Shown here: one piece after another, positions 51,821 through 60,410 of the stretch
Layout: each line of letters begins with the position of its first letter
How positions within the stretch are numbered: the first letter of the stretch is position 1
Source of the DNA: Comamonadaceae bacterium
Lineage (GTDB): Bacteria > Pseudomonadota > Gammaproteobacteria > Burkholderiales > Burkholderiaceae_C
NCBI GenBank assembly: GCA_027486755.1
Contig: JAIXOM010000045.1
Coordinates: 186,001 to 250,000, forward strand
Length of the DNA stretch: 64,000 bases
Direction of reading: 5' to 3'
Translations under genes and position numbers: made by a program
The notes under the pieces: model-generated
What the model was told of the DNA's origin: nothing
The model's database searches: none
Seen by the model: the letters and a program-made list of their open reading frames with translations, nothing else

Positions 51821-52171
51821 ATGGGGATTTTTTCGAGCATATTAAAAGGCGCACTGAGTCCACTAAATAATGGTGTTGCAGCGGGTAAGGCTGCGCCAAT
51901 AATCGCTAGAATTACAGGGCGGTCATGCACCGCCGAACAAATCGAGTCTTTAAAGTGGTGGGCAGAGCGAAATGGTCAGCGCAAGTATGTTTGGAATGAA
52001 TTTGAATATGCATTTCATCAAATGTATCAAAACTATTTTAACGGCTCAAGTGGCTTGTATCCCCTGACCCCCAACCTAAAGATAAAGATACTTGGAGAGT
52101 ATGAAGAGTGCAAAAGGAATGGGTTAATAACAGATGCATACGTCATCAGTTTATACGAAAAATCGAACTAA
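51821..52171 (+). CDS. AT-rich cargo protein, unknown function (116 aa)
   Basis: Starts MGIFSSILKGALSPLNNGVAAGKAAPII. The rest is a soluble, mildly basic protein with aromatic-rich YVWNEFEYAFHQMYQNYFNG. No family recognised. AAAGAAGGCTGCT before the ATG gives a modest ribosome site. Base composition is clearly lower in GC than the P4-like core, pointing to separate acquisition. A secreted-protein gene follows 25 bp downstream of its stop and is probably co-transcribed. Confidence 0.65.
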   Translation: MGIFSSILKGALSPLNNGVAAGKAAPIIARITGRSCTAEQIESLKWWAERNGQRKYVWNEFEYAFHQMYQNYFNGSSGLYPLTPNLKIKILGEYEECKRNGLITDAYVISLYEKSN

Positions 52172-52196
52172 CTAAGACTCTTTGATGGGGAAAGAC

Positions 52197-52589
52197 ATGT
52201 GTCACTTTGGTATCGTTCAGTTACTTCTAGTGTTGATGGTCTCTTCTGTTGCGTGCGCAGAATCTTATGAAAAAATAACTGGCGACTCAACCTCAACTCT
52301 GTATCTTGTTAAAGGGTCTATCGATCGCTCTGGAAGAAATGGAGCGAATTTCCCTTCACTTAGAGTGCTTCTTGATTTTGAGCAAGGGCATTCAACCCCA
52401 TATGGGGTGGCTCGATCTGCAACGATCCAGATGTTCTTGGATTGTCCGCTACGTCGTCAAATAATAACGCACACGATTTACCATGGCGGGAGGATGGGGC
52501 GCAGCCAGACCATTGTTACCGATACCGAGGTGTCAAATAATGATATTCGAGGTGGGTTCCTGCTTGTCTACAAGCGGGTCTGCCCATGA
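52197..52589 (+). CDS. Small secreted protein, surface-adhesin-E-like
   Basis: Start at ATG 52197 (MCHFGIVQLLLVLMVSSVACAE), giving a signal peptide; ATG 52185 is possible. The mature 109 residues (SYEKITGDSTSTLYLVKGSI, a central VLLDFEQGHSTPYG and SATIQMFLDCPLRRQ, Cys near the end) resemble the surface-adhesin E/CNP1-like proteins of betaproteobacteria, which have a short beta-rich domain. This is a weak match. With the preceding gene it forms an AT-rich two-gene cargo unit. Confidence 0.6.
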   Translation: MCHFGIVQLLLVLMVSSVACAESYEKITGDSTSTLYLVKGSIDRSGRNGANFPSLRVLLDFEQGHSTPYGVARSATIQMFLDCPLRRQIITHTIYHGGRMGRSQTIVTDTEVSNNDIRGGFLLVYKRVCP

Positions 52590-52972
52590 AAATTTGGTGA
52601 TGCGGTCCGTTTCCTTGACTTTCTTCTCAACAACTTCGATTCTGAAATAGTCCCTAACGAGTAACCGATTTCCCCATATTCTCCCAAGAATTTCATCTCT
52701 GCCCGTCGCAGGGGCTATTCGGTCTAGTCTTACGACCATCGGTAATCTTTACTTTGGCATAGCGTTTTCATCCCCCGTTGTATCAGGGCCTGGCGACCGA
52801 TTAACCAGATTTGCATGAGCCAATACTGGGGAGGTTTAAAGTACGCGGATCGCGCTCAGCACGGAAAGTTGAGGATTTGAACGTCTTGCCTGAGGGAATA
52901 TGGGGTGTGGCTATGGTGGAGAAATTTGATGCATCCATCGGGGCCTTGCCTTCTCCGTGACATGGAGTGCGG
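52590..52972. other. Intergenic stretch, no supported gene
   Basis: About 380 bp. A 68-codon minus-strand frame (52533-52739) overlaps the secreted-protein gene and has no ribosome site or known family. The rest shows nothing recognisable. Confidence 0.35.
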
Positions 52973-53404
52973 CTAGGCTCTGGGCGACGGCTTTTTCACC
53001 AAAATTGCTCTAACGACCTGCTGTAACCCTCGCTCAACCTCACTCATCAAAACTGGTTTCCGCCCGCGAGTGCGCATTCCCTTCATAAAGCCGAGCGTAT
53101 GGCCAGCCATCTCAAGCACTGCCAACCGAGCACTGCCCAGGCTGCGCTCCTTGCGTAATGCGGTCGTCTCTTGACCATGGACGGTCTTTGCAGCAGCGCA
53201 ACGCTGTCGGCCTTCAGCGGTCCTTGGGCCGGTTGATTTGCCGCCATGCAACTTACAGACCCGTCTGCCCTTCGTGGCTGGACGGCGGCATTGCCGACGG
53301 GTGCTCTTGGCCGTGGCTTGGCATTGAATGCAGACGATTCGCCCGCCCGCTGTTCTTAAGGTCAAGTTTTTAGGCACGGCGCTGAACTGGGTGCAAGGGG
53401 TCAA
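52973..53404 (-). CDS. HGGxSTG domain protein
   Basis: Up to 143 residues, starting at TTG 53404 or a nearby internal start. It holds ATAKSTRRQCRRPATKGRRVCKLHGGKSTGPRTAEG, the cysteine pair plus HGGxSTGPRT signature of small phage and island proteins. The rest is a basic helix tail. Function unknown, perhaps DNA or zinc binding. Downstream of the primase region on the same strand; part of the island core. Confidence 0.82.
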   Translation of the reverse strand: MTPCTQFSAVPKNLTLRTAGGRIVCIQCQATAKSTRRQCRRPATKGRRVCKLHGGKSTGPRTAEGRQRCAAAKTVHGQETTALRKERSLGSARLAVLEMAGHTLGFMKGMRTRGRKPVLMSEVERGLQQVVRAILVKKPSPRA

Positions 53405-53448
53405 AGGGAGACTGAAAAATTAATTTACCAAGGACCTCATAGACCAAT

Positions 53449-53946
53449 TCAAGGCAGAACGCTCAAGGCGTACTCTGCGATGTCAATGGCCCGTTCAACC
53501 AGAGGCTCCAGCATCGACCCGCCTTGCCTCATGTGCCAGTACTCGACTCCGATGCTCTTTCTGATGGACACCCGAGCCGACTCAAGGGCGTTGAGCAGTG
53601 TCTGACACTCCGTTTCAATAAGCGGCTGAGCGGCAATGATCGCAGTTCGATCGGCTCCGTCGGCACCCAGTGCCAGAAGGCCGGGAACAACCTCATAGCC
53701 GAGGCGGTACGCCACGTGGCCGGGCAAGTCTTTGATCCAGAGATGCTTATCCTCAGTCGTGCAGTGTCGGAAGGCACAGGGGGCGCCCTTGCTGGTTAGG
53801 TGCTGCCGGATTCGCCCGATCTCCGCATGACAGAGCCACAGCCTGTCCCGCGACTCCTCGAGCTTGTACTGGCCGCTGCGCAGTGGGTGCTGGGACCGTA
53901 GATGCTGCCCGTGGTGAAACGCTTCATGACAGGTCTGCTTATGCAT
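53449..53946 (-). CDS. Island core protein of unknown function (165 aa)
   Basis: Starts MHKQTCHEAFHHGQHLRSQH; soluble, with helix-rich C-terminal RKSIGVEYWHMRQGGSMLEPLVERAIDIAEYALS. No family recognised. Its start overlaps the primase stop by eight bases, so it is coupled to it. Probably a satellite accessory protein. Confidence 0.65.
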   Translation of the reverse strand: MHKQTCHEAFHHGQHLRSQHPLRSGQYKLEESRDRLWLCHAEIGRIRQHLTSKGAPCAFRHCTTEDKHLWIKDLPGHVAYRLGYEVVPGLLALGADGADRTAIIAAQPLIETECQTLLNALESARVSIRKSIGVEYWHMRQGGSMLEPLVERAIDIAEYALSVLP

Positions 53947-56464
53947 CGACTTGCTCCCTCACAGTGGACGCCGTTGGACAGGTTGGACAGGATGTTGGGC
54001 TGTTTAGGGTTTCTTGTTCTCTTGATTTCTCATAGGGAGAAATACCCAAATCACCTTCAATCCTGTCCATCCTGCCCACCGCCGGCACCGGTGTGATGCT
54101 CGGCGACGCCAACGACAGGCCGCAATAGAACCGGGCGGGGCCACTCTTGCCCTCGGGATACCCACGCTCTGCGAGCCGCTGGGTGAAGCTCTTCTTGGAA
54201 ATCGGTCGTACCCCGGCCTCCTTCTCACACCATTCGCGGTATTCGGTGAAGAGTGCCCCCTGGTTGGTCTTGCTTCCCGGGCTTGGTACGGTCTTGTCAG
54301 CAAGGAATTCACCCAGCAAGTCACTTTCCTTCCGATATGTGGCCCATTCAGCCATCATGCGCGGGCTAAGCCGCAGGCCATCTTGAAGGTACAAGCGCGT
54401 TCCTTCGACCATCCAGCGCAAAATTCCATCCCGCTCAGCCAACAGCTTTTGCTCCAAGGCCGGGTCTTTCTCCGCGTCGGTAAAAGTTCTGCCAAAGCGC
54501 AGCAGAACTAGACGGCGCCAGATACCATCATCCTGACCGGTGACCACGGGCTTGTGGTTCGTGCGCAGCCAAGGCGTAAATGTTGGCATGAACTCGAAGA
54601 ACTCTTGGTGAAGGAATCGCGCGGAAATCGGTTCGCGGCCAGCAAGCATCTTGACTACTTGCTCATCGAGCCGGTCACCGGCTTGCACTTCATTGACCGA
54701 GAGATATCTGGCCCCGGCTATCGCAGCGATATCGTTGCGCGGGCTGCTGTCATTGGCTTTCCGAGCCGTGAGCAGGGATGGTGGCGCAGTGACCGCGTAG
54801 CCCCCCATGATGGTGTGCACAACATTGCTGAAGACGCTCTTGCCGTTGCTCCCGTGGCCGTAGCAGATGACAAGGATTTCTTCCCCCGACAGGCCCAGTA
54901 GAGTACAGCCAAGCAGGCGTTGCACTGACTCGATAGTGTCGATATCGCCTTGGAAGACCTGATCCAAGAATTGAAGCCACCTGTCGCACTTGGCGTCATC
55001 GTCATATGCAGCGTTGCAATATCGGGTGATGAGCATCTCTGGGTGGTTAAACAAGAGGTGCCCGGTGCGAAGGTCCACTGCCCCGTTTTGGACGCCAAGA
55101 AGGTGCGGATCGCCGTCGAGTTCGCTCTCCGTGACCGACATATCAGGTTCTGATGCTGCGAGTTTGAGCATTGCCATGATGCGCGACAAGCTGTGTGATG
55201 TAACCGCTTCCTGCACCAGTCGCTTGCCCCGGTCTTGATCCTGACTGAGGACTTTGCCAGCAGCGTTCAGGATTTCTCCGCACACCACCTTTGCCTGCGC
55301 CACGTGTTCATCCTTCTCGCACAGGTGCCACATCTGCCCATCCCAGCGCAGCCAACGATCACGCGTTGCGACATAGAGGAATTTACCCCGGGCGATTCTG
55401 GCGAATGCTCGGGCGTTACGGATATCACCGTGGGACTCCAACTGCAATGCATGCGGGTCATCAATGGTAAGGCTGGCAATGGTGCCGGTCAGGGCAGTGA
55501 GGATCGTTCGCTGCCGGTAGTCGACGCGGCCCATCCACTTCACTGAATTCCCCTGCTGTGAATCTCCAAAGACGGCTTCAACCACCGCTGGAAGGGCGGC
55601 CTCATCAACATTCAGCCGACGGCTTGCCCGCGCAATATGGCTTGCCAGCGCAAGATCAGCCTCACTGCTGCTTGGGTAGCCCGTACTGCCGTCTGGTCTG
55701 GGGGCCGCCCTCCAGTCGCCGCTCCACAAATGGGGATGCTTCGCCGCGACTTCCGCCTTAGCCGCGTCAATCTGTGCAGCGTATTGGATTGCTTCAACCA
55801 CCGCACAGAGGGGTTGCTTGCTGACACTGGTTGGTTTAGCAGTCACCGGCTTTGGCGGAAAAGCCTGCCGAATTTGCTCGGCGCTGTAAGCCACGTCAGA
55901 GTAATGGGCGGTCACAAGAGGCGTTCTGCCCTCGGCTCTGTACTTCATGTGTTTAAAGCCCGGTACGCGCAAAAGGCGAGCAACATCCACAGCGGCAAGG
56001 TCAGCGCCGTATTCGACCAGCGTCTGGTTGATCGCCTTTGCCTCTTCTTTGCCAAGCACCTCACCTTCTATCAGGTCCCAATAGCACTGGTATCTCCCAT
56101 GCTCGCTACTGTTCACAATGATCGAGGGCTGAAGCTTGTTGGTTATTGCCTCCATTTGATCGGCTGTGACATCGTCCATGTCAGCATGGGCGCCCCGGAT
56201 GCGGGAAACATTGCTTTCGCTTCGATGGCCATCGCACTGGTTGCGGGCCACAAAGATTCCTGCCCCCTCGTCATTGATCGACTGAAGCTTGGGCAACAAC
56301 TGGTCGACCTCAGCTAACGTCAGATTGGCGTAGCGCCCGCCCAGCGGGTCAGGCTTTGGCTTGGCGGTGCCCTTGGGCACATCCGTGTAGTGCTCAATAC
56401 TGAACCTCGCGTCTGGCGAGGAGTCTAGGCGTATCAGAAACTGGATCGCTGGGTGCTGTGTCAT
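53939..56464 (-). CDS. P4/D5-type phage primase-helicase (841 aa)
   Basis: Replication protein. The N-terminal 200 residues are RepB-like/archaeo-eukaryotic-primase-like (RIRGAHADMDDVTADQM; VNSSEHGRYQCYWDL; DVARLLRVPGFKHMK). Then comes the D5_N region (LDGDPHLLGVQNGAVDLRTG) and the SF3 helicase: CYGHGSNGKSVFSNVVHTIM (Walker A), ARYLSVNEVQAGDRLDEQVV (Walker B/B'), FMPTFTPWLRTNHKPVV (sensor). Ends with RDGILRWMVEGTRLYLQDGL. Typical of P4 alpha-like proteins in phage satellites. Its ATG overlaps the alpA stop in an ATGA. Confidence 0.94.
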   Translation of the reverse strand: MTQHPAIQFLIRLDSSPDARFSIEHYTDVPKGTAKPKPDPLGGRYANLTLAEVDQLLPKLQSINDEGAGIFVARNQCDGHRSESNVSRIRGAHADMDDVTADQMEAITNKLQPSIIVNSSEHGRYQCYWDLIEGEVLGKEEAKAINQTLVEYGADLAAVDVARLLRVPGFKHMKYRAEGRTPLVTAHYSDVAYSAEQIRQAFPPKPVTAKPTSVSKQPLCAVVEAIQYAAQIDAAKAEVAAKHPHLWSGDWRAAPRPDGSTGYPSSSEADLALASHIARASRRLNVDEAALPAVVEAVFGDSQQGNSVKWMGRVDYRQRTILTALTGTIASLTIDDPHALQLESHGDIRNARAFARIARGKFLYVATRDRWLRWDGQMWHLCEKDEHVAQAKVVCGEILNAAGKVLSQDQDRGKRLVQEAVTSHSLSRIMAMLKLAASEPDMSVTESELDGDPHLLGVQNGAVDLRTGHLLFNHPEMLITRYCNAAYDDDAKCDRWLQFLDQVFQGDIDTIESVQRLLGCTLLGLSGEEILVICYGHGSNGKSVFSNVVHTIMGGYAVTAPPSLLTARKANDSSPRNDIAAIAGARYLSVNEVQAGDRLDEQVVKMLAGREPISARFLHQEFFEFMPTFTPWLRTNHKPVVTGQDDGIWRRLVLLRFGRTFTDAEKDPALEQKLLAERDGILRWMVEGTRLYLQDGLRLSPRMMAEWATYRKESDLLGEFLADKTVPSPGSKTNQGALFTEYREWCEKEAGVRPISKKSFTQRLAERGYPEGKSGPARFYCGLSLASPSITPVPAVGRMDRIEGDLGISPYEKSREQETLNSPTSCPTCPTASTVREQVDA

Positions 56465-56724
56465 GACAGCCTCCGGGCGGCTTTGGCCGCAGGTTGCGGG
56501 GCTTGATACTTAATCGGGTCCTCAAGCCAAATCCGGACTTGACCCACTTGCCAAGCGGTGACGCCTGCGGACATCCTGACTGGAGGTGGGAATTCACCCC
56601 GACGGCACTTTCGCCACAGAGTTGCGGATGAGAACGGGAGTACCGCTCCGACCAGCTGTCGCAGCCTGATGTATGCGCTGTCTGGTAATTGCTCAAAGGC
56701 GATGGGGGATTTCGGTTGGTTCAT
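56461..56724 (-). CDS. alpA: AlpA-family transcriptional regulator
   Basis: 87 residues from the ATG at 56724 (MNQPKSPIAFEQLPDSAYIRLRQL). SSATLWRKCRRGEFPPPVRM and AWQVGQVRIWLEDPI are the winged-HTH hallmark of AlpA/MerR-like excisionase-regulators. In P4-like islands AlpA drives integrase expression or excision. Four-base overlap with the primase gene. Confidence 0.9.
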   Translation of the reverse strand: MNQPKSPIAFEQLPDSAYIRLRQLVGAVLPFSSATLWRKCRRGEFPPPVRMSAGVTAWQVGQVRIWLEDPIKYQAPQPAAKAARRLS

Positions 56725-56802
56725 CTTGCCGCTCCGTGGCAGTAATCGACACAACCGAGGTTTTACCGGTTCAGAATAAGCGAATCCAGACTACATTTAT
56801 TT

Positions 56803-57252
56803 TTACTTGCGCTCCCGCCAATGAGACTCAACGTAGCGCCTGACATCTCGCGCACCGAGTCTGGGCATCAGGTCAAAAAGAAAAGCCTCAAAGTTGGTTT
56901 GCTTTGCAGTCGCGGTCTTCCATGAGAAGGTCGCTGGCTCTTTTGCGTAACGGCCCCATAGGATGAAGAGCCTTGCAACAAGAAGCTTGATTTCCGGCCG
57001 CTCGGGGCGGCCTGCTGACGGGTGACCTGTGAACAGTCGCTTGACTTTTCTCCGTTGCGCCTTCTGCTGTTGGATGACTTCTCCGACAAGGATACTCGGT
57101 ACCCGTTTGCCAGACACTGGATCGATCACATACCGTCGCTGCATCGCGTAATAGTCCCGGATGGCTCGACGGAACAACTTACGTGCCTCGCTGCGGGTCT
57201 GCGTCGGGAAATCTGAGCCGTACTGCCCAAAAAATTTATCCGGTGACAACAT
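56803..57252 (-). CDS. Island core protein of unknown function (149 aa)
   Basis: ATG at 57252 is shared with the A of the integrase TGA (TGATG), so translation is coupled. Very basic: FRRAIRDYYAMQRRYVIDP, VIQQQKAQRRKVKRLF, then WKTATAKQTNFEAFLFDLMPRLGARDVRRYVESHWRERK. A nucleic-acid-binding role is plausible but not established. Located between integrase and alpA. Confidence 0.7.
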   Translation of the reverse strand: MLSPDKFFGQYGSDFPTQTRSEARKLFRRAIRDYYAMQRRYVIDPVSGKRVPSILVGEVIQQQKAQRRKVKRLFTGHPSAGRPERPEIKLLVARLFILWGRYAKEPATFSWKTATAKQTNFEAFLFDLMPRLGARDVRRYVESHWRERK

Positions 57253-58559
57253 CAAGGCCGCTTCCTGAACGGAGTCACCTTGGCGGTGCGCGCTACGGAT
57301 GGCCGGTCAAGAAACGTTGCCCAGTCATTCATCAGGTGGCGGCGCTTTTCGAGCAGGTCAGTGCGTTGGTAAGACTCTTTGACCGCATCGCCGACCGCGT
57401 GGCCCGAGGCAGCTTTGCGAATTTCATCTGGGTAGTTGGTTATCTCCGCAGCCCAATCTCGGAAAGTTGACCGAAACCCGTGTGGCACAGCCTCTACGCT
57501 CAACTCACCCCGCTCTCGCATGCCGCGCATCAATTGGCTCAGCGCCATGTCCGAAAGTGCCTTACCGGTTGGGCTGGGAAACACCTTGTCTGTACCCGCC
57601 ATCCGGGGCAGAGCTTTGAGCAACTTGATGGCCTGAGGCTGAAGTGGTACCCGGTGCTCTTCTTTGGTTTTGGTGTGGTCGGCAGGGATGATCCACAGTT
57701 TGCGCTGGAAGTCGATCTCGGACCAGTCAGCCGTCCGAACCGACCCGGACCGCACCCCTGTCAGTATCAGGAACTCAAGGGCTTTTGCACTGACGCTGTG
57801 GTTTAGCCGAAGCTTAGCCATGAAGTCACCTATCTGCGGGTAAGGTATCGCCGGTTGGTGCTTCACCTTTTTGAGGCCTTTGGGCAAGGGCAGTTGTGTG
57901 TCCAGATAGCCACGCCATGTGGCGGGATTCGTGCCCGACCTGAACTCGTTGACTGTGGCGTAGTCCAGCACGGTGCGGATTCGATCAAGCAGCCGTTTGG
58001 CCGTTTCGGCCTTGATGTACCAAAGCTTGCCTGCTGAGCCGTCGCGGTGCGTGGTTTCCTGTCGCAAAACATCAAGCACATGGCGCATGCTGATATCGGC
58101 CACCAACATCTTGCCGATGACCGGGTATGCGTAAGCCTCAAGGGTGGCGGGCCATTGCTTGCGGTGCTTTTCGTTGGTGTAGTCCGACGCATGGGCTTCC
58201 ATGTACGCCTCAGCGCAGTCTCTGAAGGTTTTGTTCTTTGACGCTGCGGCGATTAGGGCGCTGCGCTGGGCACGTTTGCGGGTCAACAGATTGACCCCGC
58301 CTTTTGCCTCAAGGGCAAGCTTGCGGGCCTGCTCACGCGCCTCTGCCAAGGACACCTGTGGGAATGCGCCCAGTCCAACTGGATGCCGCTGGCCAGCGAC
58401 TTGAACCCGCAGAATCCACGACCGGGAGATGGCCGCTCCCTCACGGGCTGGTGGCTTGACCTGAAGAAGGAGGCCAGCCACGCCGCCGACGGCGTGCCAG
58501 CCGGGCTTGCTTATGCGCTTGACTTCAAGGGCAGTGAGTTCTCGAGCGATCTTGGGCAT
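57252..58559 (-). CDS. int: P4-type tyrosine recombinase (integrase) of the tRNA-Ser island
   Basis: 435 residues. N-terminal DUF4102-type arm-binding domain (LTALEVKRISKPGWHAVGGVAGLLLQVK; VGLGAFPQVSLAEARE), SAM-like core-binding domain, then the catalytic domain: Arg in LTGVRSGSVRTADW, PHGFRSTFRDW (H-x-x-R), SGHAVGD and the nucleophile Tyr in KESYQRTDL. All catalytic residues are present, so it is probably active. Unlike classic P4, it is at the end of the island away from the tRNA, reading inward from attR. Confidence 0.95.
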   Translation of the reverse strand: MPKIARELTALEVKRISKPGWHAVGGVAGLLLQVKPPAREGAAISRSWILRVQVAGQRHPVGLGAFPQVSLAEAREQARKLALEAKGGVNLLTRKRAQRSALIAAASKNKTFRDCAEAYMEAHASDYTNEKHRKQWPATLEAYAYPVIGKMLVADISMRHVLDVLRQETTHRDGSAGKLWYIKAETAKRLLDRIRTVLDYATVNEFRSGTNPATWRGYLDTQLPLPKGLKKVKHQPAIPYPQIGDFMAKLRLNHSVSAKALEFLILTGVRSGSVRTADWSEIDFQRKLWIIPADHTKTKEEHRVPLQPQAIKLLKALPRMAGTDKVFPSPTGKALSDMALSQLMRGMRERGELSVEAVPHGFRSTFRDWAAEITNYPDEIRKAASGHAVGDAVKESYQRTDLLEKRRHLMNDWATFLDRPSVARTAKVTPFRKRP

Positions 58560-58575
58560 ACCTTAAGACATACCA
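58556..58575. repeat. GCATACC-n5-ACATACCA element at the integrase start
   Basis: Same pattern as 37979-37998. Here the CAT of GCATACC is the complement of the integrase start codon, so protein binding would cover the ribosome start and could give autoregulation. Confidence 0.5.
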
Positions 58576-59159
58576 TAAATGTTGAGATCGGATAATACCG
58601 CCTGACACGGCTTGAAGCAAGGCTCTGATCCTCATTAGGGGAGAAATCAGTTAATTTGATCTTTCGTGATCCCGATTGACACAGTAAAAGAGCGGACGCC
58701 CTCTCCGCCAGACAGCCAGCAAATAAGCGCCTTCCGGGCGCTTTTTGTTTTGGCATACCCACACACCCACCTACGGATCTGAGTTCGTCTGATTGGGATC
58801 GAAGGGTGTTGGGTACTGCGTGCGGAACCTGTGTGAAGCGGCCTGGGATGACCCCACCCTGCCCTCAAGCGATCCCTTGAGTCGGCCGTCAAAGAAACCA
58901 TCGCTGCACCGGCGCTCCATGCCTTGTCACTCAGCGGCTGAGTGGCGCTCTAAGAGCTCACGAGCTTGGCATCGTCAAACCATGTCCAGGTCGGTGCTCA
59001 AGCATTCCTGTCCACAAGCTCGAGCCAGTGCAGGCCGCTTGTGCAGGCCGTTTGTGCACGCCCAGCTCCGTGCCCATCAAGCTGCTAAAACGTTAACTAA
59101 TTTCAAACTGAATACAATTGTAATATTTGAAAAAATGTTAACAAACACCAAGGGCCGTG
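58560..59159. promoter_or_regulatory. int promoter region, attR and leader of the envelope operon
   Basis: About 600 bp without a supported gene. 58,560-58,697 is AT-leaning and should hold the integrase promoter. attR follows, then chromosomal sequence. From 59,090 an AT-rich stretch (AATACAATTGTAATATTTG-like, near 59,110) looks like a promoter for the YaiO-like gene; ATACAATTGTAAT is a short palindrome (ACAATTGT). Confidence 0.4.
58698..58758 (+). repeat. Right attachment site (attR) of the tRNA-Ser island
   Basis: Copy of 37923-37990: the 26-bp exact core at 58698-58723, then a hairpin AGCGCC...GGCGCT plus T-run and GTTTTGGCATACC. Differences: one C/T, a two-base change in the hairpin loop, and one T fewer in the tract. 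Marks the right end of the 20.8-kb island. Confidence 0.93.
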
Positions 59160-60407
59160 ATGCAGATAGATTGGATGAAGTTTCGCCTGAGCAGGGCCTT
59201 GGTCTGGCTTGCCTTGATCGCCTGCGTAGGCAGTGCATGGGCTCAAGCTGCTGACAGCGGCATCGAGCTGTTGCGCGCCGGCCAAATAGCTGCCGCAGAA
59301 CAGGCTTTCGGGCGCGACATCGAGCGCTCGCCCAGTGACCCGGATCATTGGTTAGGTCGTGGTATGGCCCGGTCGCGCTTGCAGCGCTGGGAGGCTGCTA
59401 TGCAGGACTTGGAGCAGGCCGTGGCTTTGGCTCCAGGCTATGCCGATGCCTGGTCGGCCTTGGCCGATGTGTACCGCTGGAATGACCGCTGGTCGGCCGC
59501 CGCCGATGCTTATGCCCGTTTGGCGGTGCTCAGACCCCAGGACGCGCAGGCGCAGGTCTGGCGTGCCCGCAGCCTGTGGCAATTGCGGGACGCCGATGGC
59601 GCGCGTTTGGCCGCAAAGCGGGCCTTGGAGCTGGGGGCCAATGCCGCCGATGTGCCCATGTTGAACGACAAAACCCCTCAGGAAAGAGCGCAGGAAAGCA
59701 CCGGCTCTGGCAGTGGGCGGGACTACGACTGGGCGCTATCGGTCGGAGCTGGACGCACCACAGCAGGTTCGGCCAGTGCAAGCGACAACAGTGTGACGCT
59801 GCGTCGGTATACCGATTGGGGTTCGATCGCGCTGGAGCGCATCTCGCTTCGTCGCTTCGACCTGGTCGATCAGGCATGGGCAGTAGACGCCTATCCGCGC
59901 CTTTGGTCGGGTGCCTACGCCAACGTACGTTATCAGACCTCCGAGCGGGTCGAGCTGTACCCCAGCCGTTCATGGCGTTTTGAGTTGTTCCAAAACATCG
60001 GTTCGGGTTGGGAGTTGGCTGCCAGCCATGATCAACTGGGTTTTGGCTCGGGGGTGCGCATCCAGGGCGTCGCGCTGGGCAAGTATTGGGGCAATTTCTT
60101 TGCCCGCTGGCGCCATCAAATGGTGAAGTCGGACTCGTCGAGCGGCCAGGGTGACCGTCTGCTCCTTCGCTACTACTACCAAGGCGACGCCGACCATTAT
60201 GTGGAAGGCAATGTCTCAGCAGGCCGAAGCGACGATTACTCCAGTGCGCTGTTGCAATCGGCCCGATCGGATTCCCGTGGGGTGGTTTGGTATCACTTCG
60301 TGAATCGCCAATGGGGTTTCAAGCTGGGCTTGAGCGAATCGCATGACAGCAGCGCTTTCAACGCCCGGGCCCGAGATGCTTCGGTCAGCCTGATCCGTCG
60401 GTGGTAA
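59160..60407 (+). CDS. TPR protein with YaiO-like outer-membrane beta-barrel
   Basis: 415 residues from ATG 59160 (AAGGG upstream; GTG 59157 also possible). Signal peptide ALVWLALIACVGSAWAQA. Residues about 30-180 hold four TPR-like repeats (WLGRGMARSRLQRWEAAMQDLEQAVALAPGYADAW). The rest alternates aromatic and polar residues as an outer-membrane barrel ending in RDASVSLIRRW with a terminal Trp. YaiO/PgaA-type barrels occur in exopolysaccharide loci. First gene of an operon; the next starts 4 bp after its stop. Confidence 0.82.
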   Translation: MQIDWMKFRLSRALVWLALIACVGSAWAQAADSGIELLRAGQIAAAEQAFGRDIERSPSDPDHWLGRGMARSRLQRWEAAMQDLEQAVALAPGYADAWSALADVYRWNDRWSAAADAYARLAVLRPQDAQAQVWRARSLWQLRDADGARLAAKRALELGANAADVPMLNDKTPQERAQESTGSGSGRDYDWALSVGAGRTTAGSASASDNSVTLRRYTDWGSIALERISLRRFDLVDQAWAVDAYPRLWSGAYANVRYQTSERVELYPSRSWRFELFQNIGSGWELAASHDQLGFGSGVRIQGVALGKYWGNFFARWRHQMVKSDSSSGQGDRLLLRYYYQGDADHYVEGNVSAGRSDDYSSALLQSARSDSRGVVWYHFVNRQWGFKLGLSESHDSSAFNARARDASVSLIRRW

Positions 60408-60410
60408 TCG

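Noticed and set aside
52533..52739. 68-codon minus-strand frame
   Set aside because: Overlaps the secreted-protein gene, no ribosome site, no family.
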